Part shown: piece by piece, positions 26,820-35,339 of the stretch
How the letters are laid out: each line of letters begins with the position of its first letter
Numbering within the stretch: the first letter of the stretch is position 1
NCBI GenBank assembly: GCA_005502915.1
Contig: SCMT01000011.1
Coordinates: forward strand, 1 to 64,000
Direction: 5' to 3'
Source: Lysobacteraceae bacterium 2PB
GTDB taxonomy: Bacteria > Pseudomonadota > Gammaproteobacteria > Xanthomonadales > Xanthomonadaceae
DNA length: 64,000 bases
Notes under the pieces: model-generated
Databases searched by the model: none
Seen by the model: the letters and a program-made list of their open reading frames with translations, nothing else
What the model was told of the DNA's origin: nothing
Translations under genes and position numbers: made by a program

Positions 26820-27265
26820 TGGGTTTCACCCCTCCGGGCGTCCAGCCCATGCTGGCGCTCGGCGGTGGCTTGAGCGCGATCGCTGCGCTGGCGCACATCG
26901 GCTGCATCGTCTTCGGCGCGTCCTGGTACCGCTTCTTCGGCGCGGGCGAGCGCATGGCGCGCATGGCCGAGACGGGCGATCCGACGGCCGCGTTCATCAC
27001 TGCGGGCATCGCCGCCGTGCTGATGCTGTGGGCGGCCTACGCCCTGTCCGCAGCCGGCGCGCTGCCGCGCATGCCGTGGTCGAAGCTGGCGCTGTCGGCG
27101 ATCACCGGCATCTACCTGCTGCGCGGGCTGGCCGGGATCGGCGTGGCCCTGTTCGTCGCCGACACCGAACAGGGGACGCCGTTCTGGTGGTGGAGTTCGG
27201 CCATCTGCCTGGCGTTCGGCACGGTGCATGCCTGGGGTCTGTCGCGGATCTGGGACCGCCTCTGA
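26819..27265 (+). CDS. Small four-helix inner-membrane protein
   Basis: A 148-residue hydrophobic protein with four predicted spans: about residues 12-34 (LALGGGLSAIAALAHIGCIVFGASW), 57-80 (FITAGIAAVLMLWAAYALSAAG), 90-112 (LALSAITGIYLLRGLAGIGVALFV) and 120-142 (FWWWSSAICLAFGTVHAWGL). It has no motif I can assign. Its ATG overlaps the stop of the preceding GumN-like gene by one base (TGATG), so the two are probably cotranslated. It ends 22 bases before a convergent gene. Confidence 0.75.
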   Translation: MGFTPPGVQPMLALGGGLSAIAALAHIGCIVFGASWYRFFGAGERMARMAETGDPTAAFITAGIAAVLMLWAAYALSAAGALPRMPWSKLALSAITGIYLLRGLAGIGVALFVADTEQGTPFWWWSSAICLAFGTVHAWGLSRIWDRL

Positions 27266-27287
27266 CGCGACCCTGCCCAGTCCGGAC

Positions 27288-28004
27288 TCAGTCCTGCGCG
27301 TGCTCGCGTTGGCCCAGGGTGTCGACCAGCACGATCTTCTGCCAGATGTTCGCCGACAGCCCGGTGGTCAGGCCCTGGATGTCGTTGACCGCGCTGAGCA
27401 CCTGCGGGTCGTCGATGTCCTGCACGTACAGCGCGGCGACCTTGCTGATCAGCGCCAGCATCTCGGTGCAGTAGTCGAGGTAGCGGCCGAGCTCGAAGCG
27501 GTCGAGCGTGCGTTTCGGCGACGAGACCGTGCCGCGCTCCGGCGACAGCAGCTGCTCCGGGTCCTTGGTCAGCTGGTGCATGTCGATGACGTGGGCGAGG
27601 CTGCGCAGCTGGTGCAGCGCATGCAAGGCCTTGTTGCGCTTGAGCCGGGTTTCCACGGACACCAGGAAGAACACGGCCACGCCGAGGAAGATCACGTCGT
27701 TGATCGCCGACTCGATGATCTGCAGCAGCGGGAACAGCTCGATCCGCGAGGTCGGCGTCGGCGCGGTCATGGCGATGCCGACCACCACCGAGAGCATGCT
27801 GGCGATCACCACGCCCGTGGCGATGCGGATCGGCCAGTGCGGCCGGCGCGCTTCGGCGATGTGCCTCGAGCTCTCGCGCGCCACGTCGACCAGCTCGCTG
27901 GCGACCTTCGACAGGCCGGATTCGGGAAAGCGTTCGCGGATGCGCGCTGCGAGGCGCTCGCCGGTGGCGAGGATCGCCGCCTCGTCGAGGGCGCGGTAGG
28001 TCAT
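27288..28004 (-). CDS. Two-span membrane protein coupled to rnfB
   Basis: A 238-residue protein with a cytoplasmic helical N-terminus (about residues 1-60), two spans near 62-82 ([21 protein letters not shown]) and 100-122 ([22 protein letters not shown]), then a long helical, probably cytoplasmic C-terminal domain rich in Leu, His and Asp. I know no name for it. Its ATG overlaps the rnfB stop (ATGA), so it is translated with the ferredoxin-like gene and may be its membrane partner. That partnership is inferred from the coupling only. Confidence 0.72.
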   Translation of the reverse strand: MTYRALDEAAILATGERLAARIRERFPESGLSKVASELVDVARESSRHIAEARRPHWPIRIATGVVIASMLSVVVGIAMTAPTPTSRIELFPLLQIIESAINDVIFLGVAVFFLVSVETRLKRNKALHALHQLRSLAHVIDMHQLTKDPEQLLSPERGTVSSPKRTLDRFELGRYLDYCTEMLALISKVAALYVQDIDDPQVLSAVNDIQGLTTGLSANIWQKIVLVDTLGQREHAQD

Positions 28005-28438
28005 GCCGCAGCGGCTCTTGAAGGCATGTCTGCGGGGACCAGCACGATGCAGTCGACCGGGCAGGCCGGCACGCAGAGCTCGCAGCCGGTGCACAGCGGT
28101 TCGATCACCACGTGCATGTGCTTGGCGGCGCCGATGATCGCGTCGACCGGGCAGGCCTGGATGCACTTGGTGCAGCCGATGCAGTCGGCCTCGACGATCA
28201 CCGCGACCGGGGCCGGCGCCTTGTGCGCGCCGCGTGAGCGGTCGTAGGGACGCGCGGGCACGCCCAGCGCCCGTGCCAGCGCGCGCGCGCCGGCATCGCC
28301 GCCGGGCGGGCAATGATCGACACCGGCCTCGCCCTGCGCCATCGCCTCCGCGTACGGCCGGCAGCCCGCATAGCCGCATTGCCCGCACTGGGTCTGCGGA
28401 AGCAGGCGGTCGAGGCGTTCGACGAGGTCGGTAGTCAC
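28001..28438 (-). CDS. rnfB: RnfB-like electron transport ferredoxin
   Basis: A 145-residue iron-sulfur protein matching the soluble part of RnfB/RsxB. The first cluster motif is [16 protein letters not shown], with a later Cys in HCPPGG. Two ferredoxin-type 4Fe-4S motifs follow: [16 protein letters not shown] and [16 protein letters not shown]. The N-terminal membrane helix of classical RnfB is missing, and no rnfA, C, D, G or E gene is nearby, so this is an orphan form. The GTG start (VTTDLVERL) is chosen because the conserved sequence begins there; an earlier TTG frame runs through a palindrome. It overlaps the following two-span membrane protein gene. Confidence 0.88.
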   Translation of the reverse strand: MTTDLVERLDRLLPQTQCGQCGYAGCRPYAEAMAQGEAGVDHCPPGGDAGARALARALGVPARPYDRSRGAHKAPAPVAVIVEADCIGCTKCIQACPVDAIIGAAKHMHVVIEPLCTGCELCVPACPVDCIVLVPADMPSRAAAA

Positions 28439-28479
28439 GAGTGTGGGCGGGATGTCAAACGGAACCGGTGGTTTGAAAG

Positions 28480-28500
28480 CCCTCCCCTTCAAGGGGAGGG
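28480..28500. repeat. 21-base palindrome between two leftward genes
   Basis: CCCTCCCCTT and AAGGGGAGGG flank a single central C. It lies between the end of the small lipoprotein gene and the start of rnfB, and can form a near-perfect hairpin in either transcript. It may be a REP-type intergenic element or a weak terminator. Confidence 0.55.
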
Positions 28501-28516
28501 AGAAAAGCGGGGTCGC

Positions 28517-28801
28517 TCAGGGCTTGGCGGGCACGGCGCAGTAGGCCGCGAACGCATCGGCGTCGTTGGCGAACTTCTTCTCCTCGGCCAGTTCCCACGG
28601 ACGCACGCAGCGGTTCTCGCGCGCGCACCAGCTGTAGCCGGCCGCGGGCAGGCAGCCGTTGGCATCGCGATCCCCGCCGATGGCGCGCTGCGGCGGGGCG
28701 TCCGGCTTGACCGGCGTGTTGCGCACCTCGGGCGGGACGCTGTAGCAGGCGGCCAGCGAAGCGGTCAGGCAGAGCAGGGGCAGCAGGCGCAGCGTGGTCA
28801 T
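28517..28801 (-). CDS. Small cysteine-containing lipoprotein
   Basis: A 94-residue protein with a signal peptide and lipobox SLAAC (Cys19). The mature part is short: a Pro-rich stretch, then GCLPAAGYSWCARENRCVRPWELAEE with three Cys, and a final Cys in AAYCAV, so disulfides in the periplasm are likely. I do not recognise a named family. It lies between rnfB and metG, all read leftward, with 59 bases to the end of metG. Confidence 0.75.
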   Translation of the reverse strand: MTTLRLLPLLCLTASLAACYSVPPEVRNTPVKPDAPPQRAIGGDRDANGCLPAAGYSWCARENRCVRPWELAEEKKFANDADAFAAYCAVPAKP

Positions 28802-28860
28802 CGCGGGATCTCCCGGGTGATGGATGGGTCGAGCGGGTGAAGCGTATGCGTGCAGGCGTC

Positions 28861-30987
28861 TCAGCGGACCGGCATGCCCGGCAGCGCGCCGTCGTCGGCA
28901 TCGAGCAGCGCCAGCGCACCGCCATCGAAGCCGGCGGAGAGGATCATGCCCTCGCTCATGCCGAAGCGCATCTTGCGCGGCGCGAGATTGGCGATGAACA
29001 CCACGCTGCGGCCGACCAGCTTCTCCGGCTCGGCGTAGCTGGCGCGGATGCCGGAGAAGATCTGGCGCTCACCAAGGTCGCCCGCGTCGAGCTTGAAGCG
29101 CAGGAGCTTGTCGGATCCCTCCACGAAGCCGCATTCGAGCACCTTGCCGATGCGCAGGTCGAGCTTCGCGAAGTCCTCGATGCCGATGTACTCGCTCTTC
29201 GGCGCTTCGGCCTTCGCTTCATCGCTCTTCGTAGGAGCGGCTTCAGCCGCGAGCTTTTTCGAGGAAGCCACCGAAGAGCTCGGGGCTGAAGCCCCTCCTA
29301 CAACGGCGGGAGCAGGCTGCAGCGAATCCTTGGAAGCTTCGGTCATGGCGTCGATCTGTTTCGGGTCGATTCGGGTGAAGAGTGGGGTGTAGGGCTGGAT
29401 GGTGTGGCCGAGCAGCGGCGCATCGAGGTCCGGCCAGCGCGATACGGATGCGGCGAGGAAGCTTTCCGCCTGCGCGATGATGGTCGGCAGCACGGGCTTG
29501 AGATAGGCCGCGATCAGGCGGAACAGGTTCAGCGCCGTGGTGCAGACTGCCTGCAGCCGCTCCTGACTGCCAGGGACATCGGTCTGCTTGGCCATGGTCC
29601 AGGGCGCGGTATCGGCCACGTAGGCATTCGCTTCGTCGCAGGCTTCCATGATGCTGCGCAGCGCAGCAGCGGCGTTGTTGGCCGCATAGGCGTCGACGAT
29701 GCTCGCGCGACGCGCCAGCGTCGACGCGTAGAGCTCGGCGCCGCGACCGGCGTCGAGCGTCGCGCCGAGACGGCCATCGAACTGCTTCGAGATGAACCCC
29801 GCGCAGCGACTGGCGATGTTGACGAACTTGCCGACCAGATCGCTGTTCACGCGGGCGACGAAATCGCTGAGGTTCAGGTCGACGTCTTCCACCTGACCGT
29901 TGGTCTTGGTGGCGAAGTAATAGCGCAGGGCTTCGCTCGGCAGACCACTGTCGAGGTACGTCCTGGCCATGATGAAGGTGCCGCGCCCCTTCGACATCTT
30001 GGTGCCGTTCACCGTGAGGTAGCCGTTGACGTGCAGTCGTGTCGGCGTGCGGAAGCCGGCACCTTTCAGTACCGACGGCCAGAACAACCCGTGGAAGTTC
30101 ACGATGTCCTTGCCGATGAAGTGGTGCATCTCGGCGTCGCTGCCGGCCTTGGTGAACGCGTCGAAGTCGTAGCCTTTCGCCTCGCACAGCGCCTTGAAGC
30201 TGCTGAGGTAGCCGATCGGCGCGTCGAGCCAGACGTAGAAATACTTGCCGGGCTGGCCGGGGATCTCGAAACCGAAGTAGGGCGCGTCGCGGGAGATGTC
30301 CCACGGGCGCAGGCCGCCTTCGGCGTCCAGCCATTCCTGCAGCTTGGCCTTGACGCCGGACACGGCGACATCGCCGGACAGCCAGTCGCGCAGGAAACCG
30401 TCGAACTGGCCCAGCTCGAAGAAGAAATGCTCGGATTCGCGCAGTTCCGGTGTCTCGCCGCTCAGGACCGAGCGCGGTTCCTTCAGCTCGGTCGGCGCAT
30501 AGGTCGCGCCGCAGACCTCGCAGTTGTCGCCGTACTGGTCGGCGCTGCCGCAGTTCGGGCAGATGCCCTTGATGTAGCGGTCGGGCAGGAACATGCCCTT
30601 GGCCGGGTCGTAGAACTGCTGCACGGTCTTGCGGCCGATGTGGCCGTTGGCGTCGAGCCGGGTGTAGATGGCTTCGGTCAGTGCGCGGTTGCCGGCGGAG
30701 TTCGTCGAGTCGTAGTGGTCGAATTCGACCCCGAACGCGGCGAAATCGCGCTCGTGCGCGGCCTGCACGTCGGCGATGAAGGCTTCCGGCGTCACGCCAG
30801 CCTTTTCGGCGGCGAGCATGATCGGCGTGCCGTGGGTGTCGTCCGCGCAGACGAAGTGCACCGTGTCCCCGGACATTCGTCGCGCGCGCACCCAGATGTC
30901 GGCCTGGATGTAGCCCACCAGGTGGCCGAGGTGGATCTGGCCGTTGGCGTAGGGCAGGGCGTTGGTGACGAGGACGGAACGGGACAT
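28861..30987 (-). CDS. metG: Methionyl-tRNA synthetase
   Basis: A 708-residue class I synthetase that charges tRNA-Met. The HIGH-type motif is in YANGQIHLGHLVG near residues 13-25. The zinc knuckle is Cys143, Cys146, Cys156 and Cys159 (CPNCG then CEVC). The KMSKS motif is KMSKG at 330-334. A C-terminal EMAP/Trbp-like tRNA-binding domain starts near residue 605 (DFAKLDLRIGKVLECG). The linker between anticodon-binding and EMAP domains contains 25 residues encoded by an inverted pair of REP-like sequences read in frame, which is odd for a core enzyme. The gene is read alone. Confidence 0.97.
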   Translation of the reverse strand: MSRSVLVTNALPYANGQIHLGHLVGYIQADIWVRARRMSGDTVHFVCADDTHGTPIMLAAEKAGVTPEAFIADVQAAHERDFAAFGVEFDHYDSTNSAGNRALTEAIYTRLDANGHIGRKTVQQFYDPAKGMFLPDRYIKGICPNCGSADQYGDNCEVCGATYAPTELKEPRSVLSGETPELRESEHFFFELGQFDGFLRDWLSGDVAVSGVKAKLQEWLDAEGGLRPWDISRDAPYFGFEIPGQPGKYFYVWLDAPIGYLSSFKALCEAKGYDFDAFTKAGSDAEMHHFIGKDIVNFHGLFWPSVLKGAGFRTPTRLHVNGYLTVNGTKMSKGRGTFIMARTYLDSGLPSEALRYYFATKTNGQVEDVDLNLSDFVARVNSDLVGKFVNIASRCAGFISKQFDGRLGATLDAGRGAELYASTLARRASIVDAYAANNAAAALRSIMEACDEANAYVADTAPWTMAKQTDVPGSQERLQAVCTTALNLFRLIAAYLKPVLPTIIAQAESFLAASVSRWPDLDAPLLGHTIQPYTPLFTRIDPKQIDAMTEASKDSLQPAPAVVGGASAPSSSVASSKKLAAEAAPTKSDEAKAEAPKSEYIGIEDFAKLDLRIGKVLECGFVEGSDKLLRFKLDAGDLGERQIFSGIRASYAEPEKLVGRSVVFIANLAPRKMRFGMSEGMILSAGFDGGALALLDADDGALPGMPVR
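29231..29301. repeat. Inverted pair of REP-like elements inside metG
   Basis: GTAGGAGCGGCTTCAGCCGC plus GAGC (29231-29254) and, inverted, GTAGGAGGGGCTTCAGCCCC plus GAGC (29278-29301) flank 23 bases. The two 24-mers differ at two positions that compensate each other, so each still folds into its own hairpin. Such pairs (REPINs) are spread by RAYT-type transposases in Pseudomonas and Xanthomonadaceae and usually lie between genes. The 71-base block leaves the frame open. Confidence 0.85.
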
Positions 30988-31064
30988 GGGCGCGGACGGC
31001 TCCGGGAAGGGCGGCCGGCGATTATCGCACGGGCGCCGCGAGCCCCGGCCGAGGGCTCATGGCC

Positions 31065-31505
31065 TCATTCGCGCACCCAGACCTGGGTCCGGCCCAGCAG
31101 GGCCATGCCGATGAAGCCGCGCACCTCCAGCTTCCTGCCGGCGGCGACCGGCGTCATCTTCACCGAGTATTCCTTGCCGTTCTCGGGGTCGAGGATGCGG
31201 CCGCCGGCCCAGGCCTTGCCCTGCGGCTTCAGACCCCAGGCGATGGTCATGCCGACGATGGGCTGGTTGCGGCGCTTGCCTTCGCAGGCCTTGCACAGCG
31301 GATTCGGGCCGTCCTTGGTGTCCAGCACCTGCACGATCCGCGCCGACAGCGTGCCGTTGCCGGCGTCCTGGATCTCGATCACCGCCTTCGGCTTGCCGGT
31401 GGCATCGTCGATGCTGCGCCAGCGACCAACCGGAGTCGTCTGCTGGGCCCAGGCGGCGATCGGCAGGAGGCAGGCGAGCAGCAGGGCGACGGGGGCGATG
31501 CGCAT
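31065..31505 (-). CDS. DUF2147 secreted protein (first copy)
   Basis: A 146-residue exported protein with signal peptide ending around AAWAQ. The DUF2147 pattern is clear: TPVGRWRSIDDATGKPKA near the start, LCKACEG with two Cys, GMTIAWGLKP, and DPENGKEYSVK. Members are small periplasmic beta-barrel-like proteins of unknown function. It is a paralogue of the next gene upstream, with the same length, GRW motif, Cys pair and GxIxWGxKP, so the two arose by tandem duplication. It lies 77 bases past metG's start, read in the same direction. Confidence 0.88.
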   Translation of the reverse strand: MRIAPVALLLACLLPIAAWAQQTTPVGRWRSIDDATGKPKAVIEIQDAGNGTLSARIVQVLDTKDGPNPLCKACEGKRRNQPIVGMTIAWGLKPQGKAWAGGRILDPENGKEYSVKMTPVAAGRKLEVRGFIGMALLGRTQVWVRE

Positions 31506-31588
31506 GGTGGACAGGATCGGATGTCAGAAAGGGCGTGGAAACGAAGACGGCCCGCTGCCGGGCCGTCTGGGGATGCATGGAGGTGCGA

Positions 31589-32029
31589 TCAGTTCTCGCG
31601 GGTCCAGGTCTGGTGCTTGCAGATCGGGCCCATGCAGCCGGAGACCTCGAACTTGCTGCCGCCCGCCTGCAGCGCGGCCTTCGACTTGTAGGTCTTGCCG
31701 TTGGCCAGCTTCAGCACCGTGCCGCCCTCGAAGGTGCCGTCGCCCTTCGGCTTCTGGCCCCACATGATGATCATGCCCTTCATCGGCTTGCCTTTCTGGT
31801 CGCCCTTGCAATCGGTGCAGGTCGCGTTCGGCGCGAAGAGGGTTTCGACGACCTTGGCGGCGTAGGTGCCGCCCTTCGCTTCGTAGACCTCGACGATCAG
31901 GCGCGGCTTGCCGGTGTCCTCGTCGTAGGTTTTCCAGCGCCCGACCGGCGAATTGTTCTGCGCCGACGCCGCGAACGAGGCGACCAGCAGCGGCAGGGCG
32001 AACAGCGAGATGAAGGATTGGATGCGCAT
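31589..32029 (-). CDS. DUF2147 secreted protein (second copy)
   Basis: A 146-residue paralogue of the downstream DUF2147 gene. The signal peptide is FALPLLVASFAASAQ. The family segments are SPVGRWKTYDEDTGKPR, CTDCKGD, GMIIMWGQKPKGDG and LANGKTYKSKA. It carries two further Cys (SGCMGPICKH) that the other copy lacks, suggesting an extra disulfide or metal site. The ATG follows GGAGGGGTCACG. A terminator at 32154-32182 separates it from the TonB-dependent receptor gene upstream, so it should have its own promoter. Confidence 0.88.
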   Translation of the reverse strand: MRIQSFISLFALPLLVASFAASAQNNSPVGRWKTYDEDTGKPRLIVEVYEAKGGTYAAKVVETLFAPNATCTDCKGDQKGKPMKGMIIMWGQKPKGDGTFEGGTVLKLANGKTYKSKAALQAGGSKFEVSGCMGPICKHQTWTREN

Positions 32030-32153
32030 CGTGACCCCTCCCAGGGTGTTGGATTCTGGATGTGTCGTGCCCCGGCATCTGGCCGCCCGGAGCATGCGCC
32101 TGTTATACCGCATCCGGTGGGGTATGGACGTGATGTCCGTCCGCCGGACGGGC

Positions 32154-32182
32154 AAAAAAAGAGCCCGGCTTTCGCCGGGCTC
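32154..32182 (-). terminator. Intrinsic terminator of the TonB-dependent receptor gene
   Basis: GAGCCCGGC and GCCGGGCTC (32161-32182) form a 9-bp stem with loop TTTC. Reading leftward it is followed by seven T residues (A7 at 32154-32160). It lies 42 bases past the receptor stop codon. Confidence 0.9.
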
Positions 32183-32224
32183 CTTCCTGGATCAATGTCT
32201 GGCAGAGCGATCGGTGTCGATCGA

Positions 32225-35113
32225 TCAGAACTTGTACTCGACATTGAAGTAGAAGCGACGACCCAGCGGATCCGCGCCCACGAAGGGCGAGTAGAACGGA
32301 TAGCCGGTGGAGCTGGAGTCTTCGCGGCGCTGGTTGTTGAACACGTTCACGACACTGAAGGTTGCCCGCACCTTGTCGTTGAACTTGTGGCCCAGGGTCC
32401 AGTTGTAGAGCATGAACGGACCGAGGCGGTCGGAGAAGGTCCGGCCCGCCGCGTTCCTGCCATCGGCGCCGGCCGCGCTCGTCGAGCTGCCGTAGCGGAT
32501 GCCCGAGAGAACGGTTTCCCACTTGCCATTCGACCAGCCGATCGAACCGCGTGCGCGGCTGCGCGAGTTGTTCGAGGGATCGTCGCGGAAATCGACCAGG
32601 TCATCGGTCTCGAACTGCTTGTACTTGTTCGTCAGGAGCAGCGAATAACCGAGGTCGAAACGGAAGTCGCCGAAACGATCCGTGTCGAGACGATAGCGCC
32701 ACGAGGCATCGATGCCGCTGGTGTCGGTCAGCGAGGCGTTGATGTAGGCCGAGTTGATGCGCTGGATCACGCCGTCGGTCGTGCCACCCTGACGGGTGAT
32801 CAGGCCGAAGACGTTCTGGCAGTACGCCGAAGATTCGGCGTAGGGGAACGTCGAGCCATTCGGGTAGCGACCCAGGCGGCAGTTCGCTTCATCGGCGAGC
32901 AGGGTGGCTGCCGAAAGCTGCAGGGCCTGATCCTCGAGCTTGATGCGGTAGTAGTCCACCGAGACGGACATCTGGTCCATGATGTCCCACACGAAGCCGG
33001 CGCCGAACGACTCGCCCTTTTCTTCCTCGAGCAGCGGGTTGCCTGCGATCGTGGTCTGCGTCGTGTAGATCGTCGGATCGCCGGCAACGTTGCACGCAGC
33101 GCGGTTGGGACGCGGTCCAGGGGTCGCGCCGACGCCGACGCCCGCGCGGCAGGCATACTCGTCGATCACGGCCGAGAAGGAGGCGGCACCTTCAGCGAAG
33201 ACCAGCTGCATGTCGGGGGCGCGGAAGCTGGTCGCGTAGCTGGCGCGCAGCAGCAGGGATTCGAAGGGACGCCATTCGAGGCCGAACATCTTCGAAACCG
33301 CGTCGTCCACGGCGGTGATGTCGTCGTACTTGTCGTAACGAGCGGCGATCTGCGCATTCAGGGTCGAGAAGATCGGAATGCGGAACTCCACACCCAGCGC
33401 GTAGTGATCGCGCTCGCCGTCGGTACGCCCCGAACTCACGAGGTTGAAGACGGTCTGGTCATCGATCGGACGCAGCGGATTGGTGCGCGGATCGCTGCGA
33501 AGCTCGGTCGTCTGACGTTCCGCTTCGACCACGGCGGCGAAGCCGATCGGGCCGGCCGGCAGCTCGAACAGGTCGCCGCTCAGGCTGAAGTTGAACATGG
33601 TGGAGCCGGTCTCACCCTTGTTGATGACGCGGGTAGAGAAGGCGCGGTACTGATCCGGGGTCAGAGGCGTGTTCCAGCGATCGAGGTTGAGGCGGTACAC
33701 CGGATAGGTGACGCCGCCGACCGTCTGGAAGCCGAGCTGCGGGCCGAGGAAGTAGTCGTGGATCGCCTTCGAAAGCAGGCGCGGACGATCGGCTTCATAG
33801 TCGTACTGGCCATGGGATCCGCTGAATTCCCAGTCGAAGCGATCGGCGATGGTGCCGCGCAGACCCAGCATGATGTCGTAGGTCTTTTCGGTGTAGTTGG
33901 TGGTCACCGCGTCGGCACCACCCACTTCGAACGGATTGATCACGCGCTGCAGGAAGATGCGGCGGGCGAACTGCTGGTCGTAGTAGCCGTTGAGACGGGC
34001 GCCGGTCGGCGTCTGCAGGAACTGGTCGCCCTGGGTCGCCCAGAACTCCGTGCCGGAGCTGGAAGCTGCCTCGCTGTTGTACAGGCGGGCGCTGCCGAAC
34101 AGTTCGAGGTTGTCGTTGAAGGAGTACGTGCCGTAGCCGTAGGCCGAGAACGTCTCGTTCTTGTTCGAGATGGTGCGCGAGGCCGGCTGCGTGAAGGAGC
34201 CGCAGTAGGTGCCGCGAGCGGCCGTGGTGCGGGTCGTGTAACCGAAACGATCGCAGACGTCCTGGCCCGGATAGTAGGCGCTGGTGGTCGGCGAGACGCC
34301 ATTGAAGTTCAGCACGGCAAGCGACAGGGCCGGATTGGTGAAGCCGGGGCCCAGCGGACCCTTGCGCGTATCGGACAGGAAATCGCGCTGCGAAGCGAAC
34401 ACAGGCTCTTCGTTGCGGTATTCGAGTGCGTAGACGGTCGACCAGTTGTCGCCGACGCGACCGCCGGTGTAGGTCAGGTTGACGCTGTCGCCACCGCCTT
34501 CGGCCGTGGTGCCGACCGTGAGGGCCAGCAGGTTGCCGTCATAGTTCTCGCGGAGCACGACGTTGACGACGCCCGCGATCGCATCGGAACCGTAGATCGC
34601 GGATGCGCCGCCGGTGAGGACTTCGATGCGCTCGACGATCGACGAGGGGATCGCGGCCACGTTCACGACGTTGTTGTCGCGGTTGTAGGGCTGCGGGTAC
34701 TGCGCCGGACGGCGGCCGTTGATGAGCGTCAGCGTGTAGCCGGGGCCCAGGCCGCGCAGGTTCACGACCTGGGCATTCGGGGTGAAGCCGGTGACGGCGA
34801 GCTCGCCGGTGAAGGAAGACGTGGTGCCCTGGGTCAGGGTCTGGAGCACGTCGCCGACGGTCTGGTAGCCCTCGCGCTCCATTTCCGTGCGCGAGATGAC
34901 CGTGACCGGCGCGGGGCCTTCGACTTCGGCGCGCTTGATTCGGCTGCCCACCACTTCGATGCGGTCAAGGCTGGAGGACTCCTTCTGCTCGGAGTCTTCT
35001 CCCGAATTGCTGGCGGCGTCCTGGGCAAAGGCGGCGCCCGAGATCAGGAAAGTGGACAGGATGGCGGTGGTAAGGCGGCAACGGTTCAAGCTGCGCGAAT
35101 AGCGTGAATTCAT
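32225..35113 (-). CDS. TonB-dependent outer-membrane receptor
   Basis: A 962-residue beta-barrel receptor that imports a large substrate across the outer membrane using TonB energy. The signal peptide ends at AAFAQ. A TonB-box-like ERIEVVGSR-type segment (DRIEVVGSRIKR) is followed by the plug domain (about residues 60-190; VGDVLQTL, NLRGLGPGYTLTLINGRR, SIVERIEVLTGGASAIYGSDAIAGVVNVV). The long barrel ends in the usual aromatic strand YFNVEYKF. It resembles the abundant Xanthomonadaceae receptors whose ligands include sugars and peptides; the substrate here is unknown. I start at ATG 35113 (GGGGA upstream). Its promoter region carries inverted repeats. Confidence 0.95.
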   Translation of the reverse strand: MNSRYSRSLNRCRLTTAILSTFLISGAAFAQDAASNSGEDSEQKESSSLDRIEVVGSRIKRAEVEGPAPVTVISRTEMEREGYQTVGDVLQTLTQGTTSSFTGELAVTGFTPNAQVVNLRGLGPGYTLTLINGRRPAQYPQPYNRDNNVVNVAAIPSSIVERIEVLTGGASAIYGSDAIAGVVNVVLRENYDGNLLALTVGTTAEGGGDSVNLTYTGGRVGDNWSTVYALEYRNEEPVFASQRDFLSDTRKGPLGPGFTNPALSLAVLNFNGVSPTTSAYYPGQDVCDRFGYTTRTTAARGTYCGSFTQPASRTISNKNETFSAYGYGTYSFNDNLELFGSARLYNSEAASSSGTEFWATQGDQFLQTPTGARLNGYYDQQFARRIFLQRVINPFEVGGADAVTTNYTEKTYDIMLGLRGTIADRFDWEFSGSHGQYDYEADRPRLLSKAIHDYFLGPQLGFQTVGGVTYPVYRLNLDRWNTPLTPDQYRAFSTRVINKGETGSTMFNFSLSGDLFELPAGPIGFAAVVEAERQTTELRSDPRTNPLRPIDDQTVFNLVSSGRTDGERDHYALGVEFRIPIFSTLNAQIAARYDKYDDITAVDDAVSKMFGLEWRPFESLLLRASYATSFRAPDMQLVFAEGAASFSAVIDEYACRAGVGVGATPGPRPNRAACNVAGDPTIYTTQTTIAGNPLLEEEKGESFGAGFVWDIMDQMSVSVDYYRIKLEDQALQLSAATLLADEANCRLGRYPNGSTFPYAESSAYCQNVFGLITRQGGTTDGVIQRINSAYINASLTDTSGIDASWRYRLDTDRFGDFRFDLGYSLLLTNKYKQFETDDLVDFRDDPSNNSRSRARGSIGWSNGKWETVLSGIRYGSSTSAAGADGRNAAGRTFSDRLGPFMLYNWTLGHKFNDKVRATFSVVNVFNNQRREDSSSTGYPFYSPFVGADPLGRRFYFNVEYKF

Positions 35114-35204
35114 GGATGTCCCCGGTTTCAAGAAGGCATGTGCGTGACGGGAGGCTGTACGCCCTGAAGCCCGCCCACACCGAAGTTAACATGCGGTTAA
35201 GCTG

Positions 35205-35238
35205 CTTGTCATGCTGCATGTCTTCCATATGACAAGCC
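35205..35238. promoter_or_regulatory. Inverted repeat upstream of the TonB-dependent receptor gene (possible operator)
   Basis: GCTTGTCAT (35205-35213) and ATGACAAGC (35230-35238) are perfect inverted 9-mers about 92 bases before the receptor start. Next to them, GTTAACATGCGGTTAAGC contains a repeated GTTAA. The arms are spaced like the half-sites of a dimeric regulator. No regulator gene lies beside it. Confidence 0.4.
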
Positions 35239-35339
35239 AGTTGCCGTGAGGTCTGTCACAAAATAACAATTCGCATTGGTATGGATTGAGGGCTGGCAGA
35301 GTGTTGGCCGGCGTCCACAGGTGCGGCGACAATATCCGG

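Noticed and set aside
28439-28492. A TTG start for rnfB 18 codons upstream
   Set aside because: It would encode the palindromic element at 28480-28500, and it lacks a clean ribosome-binding site.
31535-35107. A 1190-codon plus-strand frame opposite the TonB-dependent receptor
   Set aside because: The receptor on the minus strand has a signal peptide, plug and C-terminal aromatic residue; the plus frame has none of the marks of a gene.
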